64,000 nt of DNA from the NCBI RefSeq assembly GCF_043195105.1, contig NZ_JBAFWO010000001.1. One strand, given 5' to 3'. Each line of letters starts with the position of its first letter. Position 1 is the first letter of the stretch. Positions 1 to 9,355 of the stretch are shown in pieces. The DNA comes from NCEH01 sp002257205. Its GTDB lineage: Bacteria; Pseudomonadota; Alphaproteobacteria; Rhizobiales; Xanthobacteraceae. The notes beneath the pieces are model-generated. The model saw only the letters and a list, made by a program, of their open reading frames with translations, had not been told where the DNA came from and made no database searches. The position numbers and the translations under genes are program-made.

Positions 1-149
1 CCGGCAATGATGCGCAGCAGCGTGGTCTTGCCCGAGCCCGAGGGGCCGAGCAGCGCCACCAATTCGCCGGTGGGAATGTGCAGGTTCACCGCGTCCAGCG
101 CCGTGAAGGCCTTGTAAGTCTTGGTGATATTGACGACGTCGATGCTCAT
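1..149 (-). CDS. cysA: Sulfate ABC transporter ATP-binding protein CysA (N-terminal fragment)
   Basis: This is the cytoplasmic ATPase that powers sulfate/thiosulfate import through CysT and CysW. Only the first 49 codons lie in the window. They read MSIDVVNITKTYKAF and then include the Walker A motif GPSGSGKTT, as expected about 40 residues into an ABC ATPase. The ATG overlaps the cysW stop codon (ATGA), so it is translationally coupled as the last visible gene of the cys operon. The family could in principle be another anion importer, but sitting behind cysT and cysW makes CysA the clear reading. The rest of the gene runs off the left edge. Confidence 0.93.
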   Translation of the reverse strand, partial: MSIDVVNITKTYKAFTALDAVNLHIPTGELVALLGPSGSGKTTLLRIIA

Positions 150-1063
150 CGGGGTTCCTCCTCCGCAAGCCGGCTTTCCAAAACGGTCTTGGCGATCAGC
201 GTCACCAGGGCCAGCAGGGCGAGCAGCGAGGCGACCGCGAACGAGGCGCCGAACTGATACTCGTTGTACAAAATCTCGATATGGAGCGGCATGGTGTTGG
301 TGAGCCCGCGCACATGGCCCGACACCACGGAGACCGCGCCGAATTCACCCATGGCGCGGGCGTTGCAGAGCAGGACCCCATAGAGCAGTGCCCATTTCAC
401 GTTCGGCAAGGTCACCCGAAAGAAGGTGGAGAGGCCGGAGGCGCCAAGCGAGATGGCGGCTTCCTCCTCCGCCGTGCCCTGCTCCTGCATCAGCGGGATC
501 AGCTCGCGCGCCACGAAGGGAAAGGTGACGAAGATGGTCGCCAGCACGATGCCGGGCAAAGCGAAGATGATCTTGATGTCCCACGCCTGGAGCGGGGCGG
601 CCAACAGCCCCTGGCTGCCGAACAGCAGCACATAAATCAGCCCCGCCACCACCGGCGAGACCGAGAATGGCAGGTCGATCAAGGTGATGAGCAGGCTCTT
701 GCCGGCGAATTCGAACTTCGCGATGGCCCAGGACGCCACCAGCCCGAAGATCACATTCGCCGTCACCGAGATCGCGGCCACCAGCAAGGTGAGGCGGATG
801 GCGGCGAGCGCATCGGGATCGCTGAGCGCCGCCACATAAGCCGCGGCCCCGCGCTTGAAGGCCTCCACGAACACCAGCAGCAGCGGCAGGCCGATGAACA
901 AGCCGAGAAACGCCAGGGCGATCAGGGTGAGGGCGATGCGCACCGCCGCCGGCTCGGTGCGGGCGGGGCGATGCCCGTTCTGTGCCCGCGCCTGTTTCGC
1001 CAGGGTCGGCGGCCCGTCGGACGCGAGCGGCTGGGCGAGCGCGGCCGGCTCCAGGGCGCTCAA
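146..1063 (-). CDS. cysW: Sulfate ABC transporter permease CysW
   Basis: This inner-membrane permease subunit pairs with CysT to form the sulfate channel. The protein has an N-terminal cytoplasmic stretch of about 35 residues, then hydrophobic segments starting near IALTLIALAFLGLFIGLPLL, and the inner-membrane-component loop EEEAAISLGAS that contacts the ATPase. I place the start at a TTG codon whose first bases overlap the cysT stop (TTGA). A GGGAGGGAG Shine-Dalgarno sits a few bases upstream, and the product is 305 residues, a normal CysW length. The reading frame stays open further upstream, but that part is antisense-like arginine-rich sequence lying over cysT and is not family-like. Confidence 0.92.
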   Translation of the reverse strand: MSALEPAALAQPLASDGPPTLAKQARAQNGHRPARTEPAAVRIALTLIALAFLGLFIGLPLLLVFVEAFKRGAAAYVAALSDPDALAAIRLTLLVAAISVTANVIFGLVASWAIAKFEFAGKSLLITLIDLPFSVSPVVAGLIYVLLFGSQGLLAAPLQAWDIKIIFALPGIVLATIFVTFPFVARELIPLMQEQGTAEEEAAISLGASGLSTFFRVTLPNVKWALLYGVLLCNARAMGEFGAVSVVSGHVRGLTNTMPLHIEILYNEYQFGASFAVASLLALLALVTLIAKTVLESRLAEEEPR

Positions 1064-1917
1064 CGCTCCCTCCCGCCGCGTGATTCTGCCCAATGCTGCA
1101 AGCGGTTGATGATGAACAGAAGGACGAACGAGGCGAGCAGCATCACGCTGGCGATGGCGGTGGCATCGGCATAGCGGAATTCCTCCAGCCGGATCACGAT
1201 CAGCAGCGGGGCGATTTCCGAGACGCCGGGCAGATTGCCGGCGATGAAGATGACGGAGCCATATTCCCCGACCGCGCGGGCGAACGCCATGGCGAAGCCG
1301 GTCAACAGGGCGGGCCAGATGCTCGGCAGCACCACCCGCCATATGGTCTGGCCTCGGGTGGCGCCGAGGCTGGCGGCGGCATCCTCCAGCTCGGCGTCGA
1401 GATCGGCCAGCACCGGCTGCACCGTGCGCACCACGAACGGCAGGCCGATGAAGACCAAAGCCACCAGAATGCCGAGCGGGGTGAAGGAGACCTGGATGCC
1501 GAGCGGCGCCAACAGGCCGCCGATCCAGCCGTTTTCGGCATAGAGAGTGGTCAGCGCGATGCCGGCAACCGCCGTGGGCAAAGCGAAGGGAATGTCGATG
1601 ATCGCATCCACCACCCGCTTGAAGGGAAAATCATAGCGCACCAGCACCCACACAACGAGGCCGCCGAACACGAGATTGATGGCGGCGGCGGCGAGCGAGA
1701 GGCCGAACGAAATCTGCAACGCATGCAGGGTGCGCGCATTGCTCATGATGACCAGGAGCCGGTCGAAGCTCAACTCGCTGGTCTTGAGGAACAAAGCGGA
1801 CAGCGGCAGCAGAACGATCAGGCACAGCCATGTCAGCGTGAGCCCGAAGGTGAGGCCGAAACCCGGAATGACGCTCGGCTTGCGGAAGGTGAGCCGCGAT
1901 GCGGTGGCAGTGGCCAT
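1060..1917 (-). CDS. cysT: Sulfate ABC transporter permease CysT
   Basis: This is the second inner-membrane permease of the sulfate/thiosulfate importer (CysT, also called CysU). Its 285 residues match the family length. It begins MATATASRLTFRKPSVIPGF and shows about six hydrophobic segments and the ATPase-contact loop DAAASLGATRGQT near residue 180. It lies downstream of the periplasmic binding protein gene and overlaps cysW by four bases, so the two permeases are probably made in equal amounts. Expression probably follows sulfur limitation, as for the rest of the operon (inference). Confidence 0.94.
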   Translation of the reverse strand: MATATASRLTFRKPSVIPGFGLTFGLTLTWLCLIVLLPLSALFLKTSELSFDRLLVIMSNARTLHALQISFGLSLAAAAINLVFGGLVVWVLVRYDFPFKRVVDAIIDIPFALPTAVAGIALTTLYAENGWIGGLLAPLGIQVSFTPLGILVALVFIGLPFVVRTVQPVLADLDAELEDAAASLGATRGQTIWRVVLPSIWPALLTGFAMAFARAVGEYGSVIFIAGNLPGVSEIAPLLIVIRLEEFRYADATAIASVMLLASFVLLFIINRLQHWAESRGGRER

Positions 1918-2034
1918 CGTGTTCTTTCGGTCAGATCCCCGATGCCGGCGATCCTGATCCCATGAGGGCGCTGGGGAAAGGGGGGAAGAGAAGGCGAAAC
2001 CGGCGCAGGCGCCACATCCGCCGCGGGCCGGTTG

Positions 2035-2062
2035 CTCCCACCCCTGGAACCAGGAGTGGGAG
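2035..2062 (-). promoter_or_regulatory. Intercistronic stem-loop between sbp and cysT
   Basis: Two 13-base arms (CTCCCACCCCTGG and CCAGGAGTGGGAG) pair with one C-A mismatch around a two-base centre. The element lies in the only sizeable gap inside the transport part of the operon, just after the sbp stop. No T-run follows it. It could stabilise the sbp end of the mRNA or partly terminate transcription, so that more binding protein than permease is made. That role is inferred from position. Confidence 0.6.
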
Positions 2063-2076
2063 ATGTTCGGTCCAGA

Positions 2077-3093
2077 TCAATTTGAATAGATCTGGTCGAA
2101 GACGCCGCCGTCGGAGAAGTGCGTCTTCTGCGCCTTTGCCCAACCACCGAACACCTGATCTATGGTGAATAACTCCACCGGCGCGAACTTGTCTTTGTAT
2201 TTTGCCGCGATCGCGGGATCGCGCGGGCGGTAATAGTGTTTGGCAGCGATCTCCTGGCCTTCCGGCGAATAGAGATATTTCAGATAGTCTTCGGCAACTT
2301 TGCGGGTGCCGTGCTTGTCCACGACCTTGTCGACCACCGCAACCGGCGGCTCGGCGAGGATCGAGAGCGAAGGGGTGATGATGTCGAACTTGTCCGGCCC
2401 CAGCTCGTTGATGGAGAGATAGGCCTCGTTCTCCCAGGCGATCAGCACATCGCCGATGCCGCGCTCGACGAAGGTGACGGTAGAGCCGCGCGCGCCGGTA
2501 TCCAGCACGGGCGCGTTCTTGAACAGGGCAGCGACGAACGCCTTGGCTTTGGCCTCATCTCCGCCATTGTGCTTGAGCGCATAGCCCCAGGCCGCGAGAT
2601 AGTTCCAGCGCGCCCCGCCGGAGGTCTTCGGGTTCGGCGTCACCACCTTGATGCCGGGCTTGATGAGGTCGTTCCAATCCTTGATGCCCTTGGGGTTGCC
2701 CTTGCGCACCAGGAAAACGATGGTCGAGGTGTAGGGCGCCGCATTGTCCGGCAGGCGCTTTTGCCAATCGGCCGCGAGCAGGCCGCGCGCGGCGATGGCG
2801 TCGATGTCATAGGCGAGGGCGAGGGTCACCACGTCGGCTTCCAGCCCGTCGATCACCGAGCGGGCCTGCTTGCCGGAGCCGCCGTGGGACTGGCGCACCG
2901 TCAGCGTGGTGCCGGGATTGTCCGTGGCCAGCTTCGCCGCGAACGCCTTGTTGAATTCCACATAGAATTCGCGGGTCGGATCATAGGAGACGTTGAGCAA
3001 CGTCACCTCGGCGGCGAGGGCCGGCGCGGCCGCGAGCGAAAGGGCCAGAGTGGCCGCCGCAGCGAGGCGGGAAAATGGGAAGCGAGCGGACAT
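2077..3093 (-). CDS. sbp: Periplasmic sulfate-binding protein
   Basis: This secreted binding protein captures sulfate (possibly thiosulfate) and delivers it to CysTWA. The chosen ATG has a GGAGGAACC Shine-Dalgarno and starts a 338-residue protein. The signal peptide begins MSARFPFSRLAAAATLALS and ends in an APALA|AE type cleavage site near residue 28. The mature part starts VTLLNVSYDPTREFY and contains GGSGKQARSVIDGLEADVV, the pattern typical of the Sbp/CysP family. I cannot separate sulfate from thiosulfate preference by eye. It sits between the cysH reductase gene and the permease genes, linking uptake and reduction in one unit. Confidence 0.93.
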   Translation of the reverse strand: MSARFPFSRLAAAATLALSLAAAPALAAEVTLLNVSYDPTREFYVEFNKAFAAKLATDNPGTTLTVRQSHGGSGKQARSVIDGLEADVVTLALAYDIDAIAARGLLAADWQKRLPDNAAPYTSTIVFLVRKGNPKGIKDWNDLIKPGIKVVTPNPKTSGGARWNYLAAWGYALKHNGGDEAKAKAFVAALFKNAPVLDTGARGSTVTFVERGIGDVLIAWENEAYLSINELGPDKFDIITPSLSILAEPPVAVVDKVVDKHGTRKVAEDYLKYLYSPEGQEIAAKHYYRPRDPAIAAKYKDKFAPVELFTIDQVFGGWAKAQKTHFSDGGVFDQIYSN

Positions 3094-3111
3094 GGTTCCT
3101 CCGGCTGGCAT

Positions 3112-3239
3112 ATCCCTGCCGCACCGGACGCCATGGCGACCGGGACGAGGGATCGTTCGGATTTACGAACGATGTCACCGCTTTCCCGGCCGGTCAATAT
3201 TTTAACTTAACAAAATCGATAGATTTTTATATTACACGT
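3112..3239 (-). promoter_or_regulatory. AT-rich gap between cysH and sbp, possible internal promoter
   Basis: This gap is strikingly AT-rich compared with its flanks. It holds a small inverted repeat, AAAATC-GATA-GATTTT, at 3212-3227, and a TTGACC hexamer on the minus strand. A LysR-type (CysB-like) site or a separate sbp promoter would fit the position. No hexamer pair is good enough to name a promoter with certainty. Confidence 0.35.
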
Positions 3240-3965
3240 TCAGGCGGTTCTTTTCAGGTGAATGCCGCATTCCGTCTTGGCCGCACCCCGCCAGCGCCCA
3301 GCGCGCGCATCCTCGCCCGGCGCGACGCGGCTGGTGCAGGGCATGCAGCCGACGGAGGCGAAGCCGAATTTTTTCAGCGGGTGCTCGGGCAGTCCGTGGG
3401 CATGGATCCATCCCGCGATTTCCGCCGGGCCAAGGGCCGCGAGCGGGTTGAACTTGATGCGATGGCCATCCGCTTCCACCACCGGAATGCGCAGGCGCGT
3501 CGCCGCCTGGTAGCGCTTGCGCCCGTTCAGCCAGGCATCGAAGGGCGCGAGCGCGCGCTCCAGCGGCTCCACCTTGCGCAGGGCGCAGCAGGCGTCGGTG
3601 TCCGAGGCCCAGAGATCATTGTCGCCGTCCCGCGCCGTGCGGGCGGCTTCGTCGGGATGGGAGGTCAGAACCTGCGTCAGGCCGAGACGGTCGATGAGTT
3701 GATCGCGATAGGCCAAAGTCTCGGGAAAGAGATGGCCGGTGTCGAGGAAGAGCACGGGCATCGTGCGGTCCACCTGCGCAACCATGTGCAGCAACACCAC
3801 CGATTCCGCGCCGAAGGACGACACATTGGCCACCCGGCCGGGGAAGGCGTCCTGCGCGGCGGCGATAATCGCCAGCGGGTTGGCATCCTCCAGCCGCGCA
3901 TCCAGCAGGGCGGCGTGGCGCGCGAGCGTGACTTCGAGTTCGGGCAGGGGCGACAGATCGCTCAT
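3240..3965 (-). CDS. cysH: Assimilatory adenylyl-sulfate (APS) reductase, CysH type
   Basis: This cytoplasmic enzyme reduces activated sulfate to sulfite with thioredoxin or glutathione as donor. The four cysteines of an iron-sulfur APS reductase are present: Cys126-Cys127 in CCALRKVEPL and Cys207/Cys210 in GCMPC. The catalytic cysteine is Cys233 in ECGIHLKR. The paired CC and CxxC motifs indicate the 4Fe-4S APS reductase rather than the cluster-free PAPS reductase of enterics. The nucleotide-binding part is seen in VSSFGAESVVLLHM and LDTGHLFPET. At 241 residues the length is normal. A GAGGAC Shine-Dalgarno supports the ATG, and the DUF934 gene ends nine bases upstream. The ATP sulfurylase genes (cysDN) are not in the window. 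Confidence 0.93.
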   Translation of the reverse strand: MSDLSPLPELEVTLARHAALLDARLEDANPLAIIAAAQDAFPGRVANVSSFGAESVVLLHMVAQVDRTMPVLFLDTGHLFPETLAYRDQLIDRLGLTQVLTSHPDEAARTARDGDNDLWASDTDACCALRKVEPLERALAPFDAWLNGRKRYQAATRLRIPVVEADGHRIKFNPLAALGPAEIAGWIHAHGLPEHPLKKFGFASVGCMPCTSRVAPGEDARAGRWRGAAKTECGIHLKRTA

Positions 3966-3974
3966 GGCAAGTCC

Positions 3975-4461
3975 TCAGCCCTGCCGCACGGCGGCAAGGC
4001 GGGCCCGCAGGGCGGTGGGACGTCCATCGGCCGTGGGCTGGTAGAACACGGAATAGGTCTTCAACGCGTCTTCCAGGGCGCCGGCGTCGGAGGCCTTGGA
4101 AATCTCGAACGCATTGAAGCCGCAGCGCACCATCATCAGCAATTGGTCGCGCAGCACATTGCCGGCCGCGCGGAGCTCGCCGGTGAAGCTGAGCCGTTCG
4201 CGCAGCAGCCGCGCCTGGGTGTAAGCGCGGCCGTCGCGGAACTTCGGAAAGGTCAGCACGATCAAGGCGATCTGGTGCAGGTGCGGTTCCAGCGCGAGCA
4301 CGTCCGCGTCATTGGGCACCAGCACACCCACCGGCTCGTTCCGGCCGGCAAGCGCTTCGTGCTCGGCCAGGAAGCGGGCGAGCGGGATCAGCGCCGGCCC
4401 GGAGGGCAGGGGCGCGCCATCGTCAACGCGCACGAAGGGGTCGGCAGCGGCGACGCCGTTC

Positions 4462-4475
<14 letters not shown>
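3975..4475 (-). CDS. DUF934 family protein of the sulfite reduction operon
   Basis: This 166-residue cytoplasmic protein has no known activity. It begins MSLVKNGVAAADPFVRVDDG and contains FPKFRDGRAYTQARLLRERL, the strongest block of the DUF934 (COG3749) family, followed by GNVLRDQLLMMVRCGFNAFE. Members sit beside cysI and cysH in many alphaproteobacteria and are assumed to help sulfite reduction or supply electrons; that is an inference from gene neighbourhood. The start overlaps the end of cysI by 14 bases and has AAGGAGCG upstream, so the two are translationally coupled. A much longer upstream extension of the frame is only a shadow of cysI. Confidence 0.9.
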
Positions 4476-6117
<1,642 letters not shown>

Positions 6118-6140
6118 CGTATCGATCCGGTGCGGGGCGC

Positions 6141-6455
6141 TCAGGCGGCGCGGTCCAGGGAGACTGTGGGGCCGTAGACGCGGATGCGCTCGCGCAGATT
6201 GACCGGCGCGGGCTTGCCGTCGGCACCGAGCGTGGCGGCGGCGGCATAGGCGCCCACCGCGCGGTTCTCATCGCCATGGGCCGTGTTCAGCAAGGCCAGC
6301 GCCTGCTCGGAGGTGGTGGCCACCGCCGCGTCGGCGATCTGCTCGGACCAGTCATGGGTCGGCGTCAGCCACACGGAGACGCCATCCGACAGGCGGTTGG
6401 CGGTGACGACCGTCGGGCCGTGGATCTTCAGCTTCTGCTGTAGCGGGGAGGTCAT
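6141..6455 (-). CDS. DUF2849 domain protein
   Basis: This small 104-residue protein starts MTSPLQQKLKIHGPTVVTAN and contains RLSDGVSVWLTP and LRERIRVYGPTVSL. These fit DUF2849, a family usually found upstream of cysI in alphaproteobacteria. Its function is unknown. An AGGGACC element precedes the ATG. It is the first gene of the sulfate unit. In relatives a sirohaem synthase gene (cysG) often stands just before it, but here an ArsR-type regulator does, so sirohaem synthase must be encoded elsewhere. Confidence 0.85.
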   Translation of the reverse strand: MTSPLQQKLKIHGPTVVTANRLSDGVSVWLTPTHDWSEQIADAAVATTSEQALALLNTAHGDENRAVGAYAAAATLGADGKPAPVNLRERIRVYGPTVSLDRAA

Positions 6456-6517
6456 GGTCCCTGTCCGGTCGTCCTTGCCAGGCGCGGGAGTGCGCCGAAA
6501 TAACAACGAATAATCGT

Positions 6518-6545
6518 ATTATAAGAGGATTATCGCTTCGTCGAA
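6518..6545 (-). promoter_or_regulatory. Candidate sigma-70 promoter of the cys operon
   Basis: On the minus strand TTCGAC is followed after 16 bases by a perfect TATAAT. The pair lies 63 to 90 bases upstream of the first gene in an AT-rich stretch. An imperfect inverted repeat, GATAATC with GATTATT, overlaps the -10 box and could be an operator. Confidence 0.5.
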
Positions 6546-6579
6546 TTGTAAAATAGGTCGGTTCACGGCGCAATCAAGA

Positions 6580-6606
6580 ATTCTCACATGGCGTCCATGT
6601 GAGAAT
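6580..6606. repeat. Perfect 12-base inverted repeat with a 3-base centre
   Basis: ATTCTCACATGG and CCATGTGAGAAT flank CGT. The element lies between the end of the ArsR-type gene and the cys promoter. No T-run follows on either strand. It could be a terminator hairpin for the regulator gene or an operator acting on the cys operon. Confidence 0.7.
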
Positions 6607-6661
6607 GATCGATTTTACGTTAGCATGATTTCAAAAATGATGCAGCGCAGCACGGCGCGCC

Positions 6662-7072
6662 TCAGGCGCGGGCGGTCGCCTTGGGGGGCATATCGCCCTG
6701 CGCGGAAGCGAGTGCCTCGCCTGAAGGGGCCTCCGCCGCTGCGGCTTTGGCCGCTTCGCGGGCGGCTTCGTGCATCAGCAGATCAAGCAGGCCGGGGAAA
6801 CGCCGGTCCAGCTCGGCGCGGCGCAGGCTGCTGACGCGGCCGTTGCCGCGATCCACCTGGAAGATCAGGCCGGCCTCGCGCAGCACGCGAAAGTGATGGG
6901 TGCGGGTCGCCTTCGCCACCGGCATGCCGAACGTCCCGCACGCGCGTGGCGTCTCGCCGTCTTCCTGGAGAAGGGTCAGCACCACCTTGCGCCGCAACGG
7001 GTCCGCCAGGGCTGCGAAGATCTTGCCCAGTTCCATCTCTTCGGGGGCGGGGTGGCCTGCGGCGTCGGGCAC
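6662..7072 (-). CDS. ArsR-type winged-helix transcriptional regulator
   Basis: This 136-residue DNA-binding protein probably represses the divergent oxidoreductase gene. The winged-helix core runs from about residue 15 to 95: IFAALADPLRRKVVLTLLQ, then the recognition region ATRTHHFRVLREAGLI and the wing VDRGNGRVSSLRR. No metal-binding ELCVCD motif is seen, so it is not a classical arsenic sensor; a redox or small-molecule signal is more likely. The alanine-rich C-terminal tail (AAREAAKAAAAEAP) is low complexity. Two near-identical palindromes lie in the divergent promoter region and are probably its binding sites. Confidence 0.85.
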   Translation of the reverse strand: MPDAAGHPAPEEMELGKIFAALADPLRRKVVLTLLQEDGETPRACGTFGMPVAKATRTHHFRVLREAGLIFQVDRGNGRVSSLRRAELDRRFPGLLDLLMHEAAREAAKAAAAEAPSGEALASAQGDMPPKATARA

Positions 7073-7131
7073 GCTTTCTCCTTCATTCGGACCGGCGCGA
7101 GAGTGCCCGCAACACTCGGTCCTTTCCTCGT

Positions 7132-7153
7132 AGGTACGACTTGCATCGTACCT
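7132..7153. promoter_or_regulatory. Operator 1 in the regulator/oxidoreductase divergent promoter
   Basis: AGGTACGA and TCGTACCT are perfect 8-base arms around six bases. A second, nearly identical palindrome is centred 33 bases away, about three helical turns, as for dimers bound on the same face of the DNA. Confidence 0.75.
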
Positions 7154-7164
7154 GAAGCGGGTTT

Positions 7165-7186
7165 AGGTACGATGGAAAGCGTACCT
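7165..7186. promoter_or_regulatory. Operator 2 in the regulator/oxidoreductase divergent promoter
   Basis: AGGTACGA and GCGTACCT flank six bases and match operator 1 at 15 of 16 arm positions. It lies 25 bases before the oxidoreductase ATG, where a bound repressor would block transcription or its start. Confidence 0.75.
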
Positions 7187-7210
7187 CATACGGGGCGCGC
7201 AGCAAAGGGC

Positions 7211-8197
7211 ATGAGCATGACGCAAGCGCGTGAGGTCAGGATCGCGGCGTTCGGGCCGGCGGATGTGATGGGAATCGAGACGCGGGACCTGCCCGCGCCC
7301 GGCCCCGGCGAAGTGCAGGTGCGCCAGAGCGCCATCGGCTTCAATTATATCGACGTCTACCAGCGCTCCGGCATCTATCCGCTGCCGTTGCCGTCCGGTC
7401 TCGGCCATGAGGCGGCCGGCGTCATCGCGGCGGTGGGCAGCGAGGTGCGCGATCTCAAGGTGGGCGACCATGTCGCTTATATGAATGCCGGCCTCGGCGC
7501 CTATGCGGACCTGCGCAATGTGCCGGCTGAGCGGCTGGTGAAGATCCCCGCCGGCATCAGCGACGAGCAGGCCGCCGCGCTGATCTTCAAGGGTCTCACC
7601 GCCCAGTATCTGGTCAAGAAGACGTATGCGGTGCAGCCGGGCGACATGGTGCTGATCCATGCCGCCGCCGGTGGCGTGGGTCAGATCCTCGCAAGCTGGA
7701 CCAAGGCGCTGGGCGCCTTCGTGGTCGGCACCGCCGGCGGACCGGACAAAGTCGCCACAGCGCTTGCCGCCGGCTGCGACGTGGCGGTGGATTATTCCAA
7801 GCCCGACTGGGTGGAAAAGGTGCTGGAGGCCACCGGCGGCCGCAAGGCGCGGGTGGTCTATGATTCGGTCGGCAAGGACACGCTGCTGAAGTCGCTGGAC
7901 CTCACCGCGCCGTTCGGCCTCGTGGTCTCCTATGGCGCCGCTTCCGGCAAGCAGCCGCCCATCGACCCGGAAATGCTGAACAAGAAGGGCTGCTTGTTCC
8001 TCACCCGCCCGTCCGTGTTTCCCCACAATGCCGATGTGGCGACCTTCCGCGCCAATGCGGCGGATCTGTTCGCCGCCGTCGCCGCCGGCATGGTGAAGGC
8101 CACCATCGGCGCCCGCTTCCCCCTCGCCGATGTGGTGAAGGCGCACCAGGCCGCCGAGGCGCGCACCACGCAAGGCGCCATTCTGCTCATTCCCTGA
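7211..8197 (+). CDS. NADPH:quinone oxidoreductase (zeta-crystallin family)
   Basis: This 328-residue cytoplasmic medium-chain dehydrogenase lacks the zinc-ligand pattern of alcohol dehydrogenases and fits the quinone reductase (QOR) group. It starts MSMTQAREVRIAAFGPADVM behind AAAGGGC. The family block GFNYIDVYQRSGIYP is near residue 47 and the nucleotide-binding turn HAAAGGVGQI near 150. It probably reduces quinones or other electrophiles with NADPH. It is divergent from the ArsR-type gene and precedes an Old Yellow Enzyme gene, which suggests an electrophile or quinone stress response. An in-frame ATG further upstream lies inside operator 2 and is unlikely to be used. Confidence 0.9.
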   Translation: MSMTQAREVRIAAFGPADVMGIETRDLPAPGPGEVQVRQSAIGFNYIDVYQRSGIYPLPLPSGLGHEAAGVIAAVGSEVRDLKVGDHVAYMNAGLGAYADLRNVPAERLVKIPAGISDEQAAALIFKGLTAQYLVKKTYAVQPGDMVLIHAAAGGVGQILASWTKALGAFVVGTAGGPDKVATALAAGCDVAVDYSKPDWVEKVLEATGGRKARVVYDSVGKDTLLKSLDLTAPFGLVVSYGAASGKQPPIDPEMLNKKGCLFLTRPSVFPHNADVATFRANAADLFAAVAAGMVKATIGARFPLADVVKAHQAAEARTTQGAILLIP

Positions 8198-8253
8198 AAC
8201 CCTTCCTTCCGGCGGCATGCTCCCGCGCGCCGCCTCACGTCCGGACCTGAACC

Positions 8254-9345
8254 ATGAGCCAGCTCTTCACGCCCATTGCCTTGGGCAATCTGACGCTTGA
8301 GAACCGCATCATCATCGCGCCCATGTGCCAATATTCCGCCAAGGACGGCGCGGCCACCGATTGGCACCTGATCCATCTCGGCAATCTCGCGCTCTCCGGC
8401 GCCGGCCTGCTGATTCTGGAAGCCACCGCGGTTGAGCCGGACGGCCGGATTTCCCCGGACGATCTCGGCCTGTGGTCGGACGCGACCGAGGCGGCACTCG
8501 CCAATGTGGTGGCCCGCGTGCGCGCGCACTCGCCGATGCCGCTCGGCATCCAGCTCGGGCACGCCGGCCGCAAGGCCTCCGTGAACGTGCCCTGGGCCGG
8601 CGGTGGTGCGATTCCCGCCTCGGCCGGCGGCTGGCGGCCGCACGCCCCTTCCGCCGTGCCCTTCAATCCGGCGGACGAAGCCCCCATCGCCCTCGATGAA
8701 GCCGGACTCGCGCGGGTGAAGGAGGCTTTCGTCACCGCCGCCCGGCGGGCGGATCGCATCGGCTTTGAGCTGATCGAGATCCACAATGCGCACGGCTATC
8801 TGCTGCACCAGTTCCTGTCTCCGCTCTCCAACCAGCGCACGGATTCCTACGGCGGCAGTCTGGAAAACCGCATGCGCTTCCCGCTGGAGGTGTTCGAGGC
8901 GGTGCGGGCGGCGTGGCCGAAGGACAAGCCCATCAGCGTGCGCGTTTCCGCCACCGATTGGGTGGACGGCGGCTGGGATTTGGAGAGCACCATCGCCTTC
9001 GCGAAGGAGCTGAAGGCGCGCGGCTGCGAGCTGATCCACGTCTCCACCGGCGGCCTCTCGCCCAAGCAGCAGATTCCGCTGAAGCCCGGCTATCAGGTGG
9101 AATTCGCCGAGGGTGTGCGGAAGGCGACCGGCCTTGCGACCATCGCGGTCGGCCTCATCACCGAACCGCAGCAGGCGGAAGACATCGTCGCCTCCGGGCA
9201 GGCGGACATGATCGCCCTGGCGCGCGGCATCCTCTACGATCCGCGCTGGCCCTGGCATGCGGCCGCCGCCCTCGGCGGGCAGGTGCACGCCGCGAACCAG
9301 TATCTGCGCTGCCAGCCCTCGGGCCTGCGGTCGCTGTTCCGCTGA
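8254..9345 (+). CDS. NADH:flavin oxidoreductase, Old Yellow Enzyme family (YqjM-like)
   Basis: This 363-residue FMN enzyme reduces activated C=C bonds of enones, maleimides or nitro compounds. Family marks are APMCQYSA near residue 27, GIQLGHAGRKAS near 100, and the substrate-binding histidine pair His177 and His180 in HNAHGYLLHQFLSP. YGGSLENR follows, and the C-terminal phosphate-binding region holds IALARGILYDPRWP. The N-terminal cysteine of APMC is the redox-sensing residue of the YqjM subgroup. It follows the quinone reductase gene by 56 bases on the same strand, so they may form one unit under the two operators. Confidence 0.92.
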   Translation: MSQLFTPIALGNLTLENRIIIAPMCQYSAKDGAATDWHLIHLGNLALSGAGLLILEATAVEPDGRISPDDLGLWSDATEAALANVVARVRAHSPMPLGIQLGHAGRKASVNVPWAGGGAIPASAGGWRPHAPSAVPFNPADEAPIALDEAGLARVKEAFVTAARRADRIGFELIEIHNAHGYLLHQFLSPLSNQRTDSYGGSLENRMRFPLEVFEAVRAAWPKDKPISVRVSATDWVDGGWDLESTIAFAKELKARGCELIHVSTGGLSPKQQIPLKPGYQVEFAEGVRKATGLATIAVGLITEPQQAEDIVASGQADMIALARGILYDPRWPWHAAAALGGQVHAANQYLRCQPSGLRSLFR

Positions 9346-9355
9346 GCGGCGCGCC

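Noticed and set aside
281..1174. Long plus-strand frame opposite cysW and cysT
   Set aside because: It encodes Gly/His/Gln/Arg-rich sequence without any domain and lies fully antisense to two certain permease genes; a GC-rich shadow.
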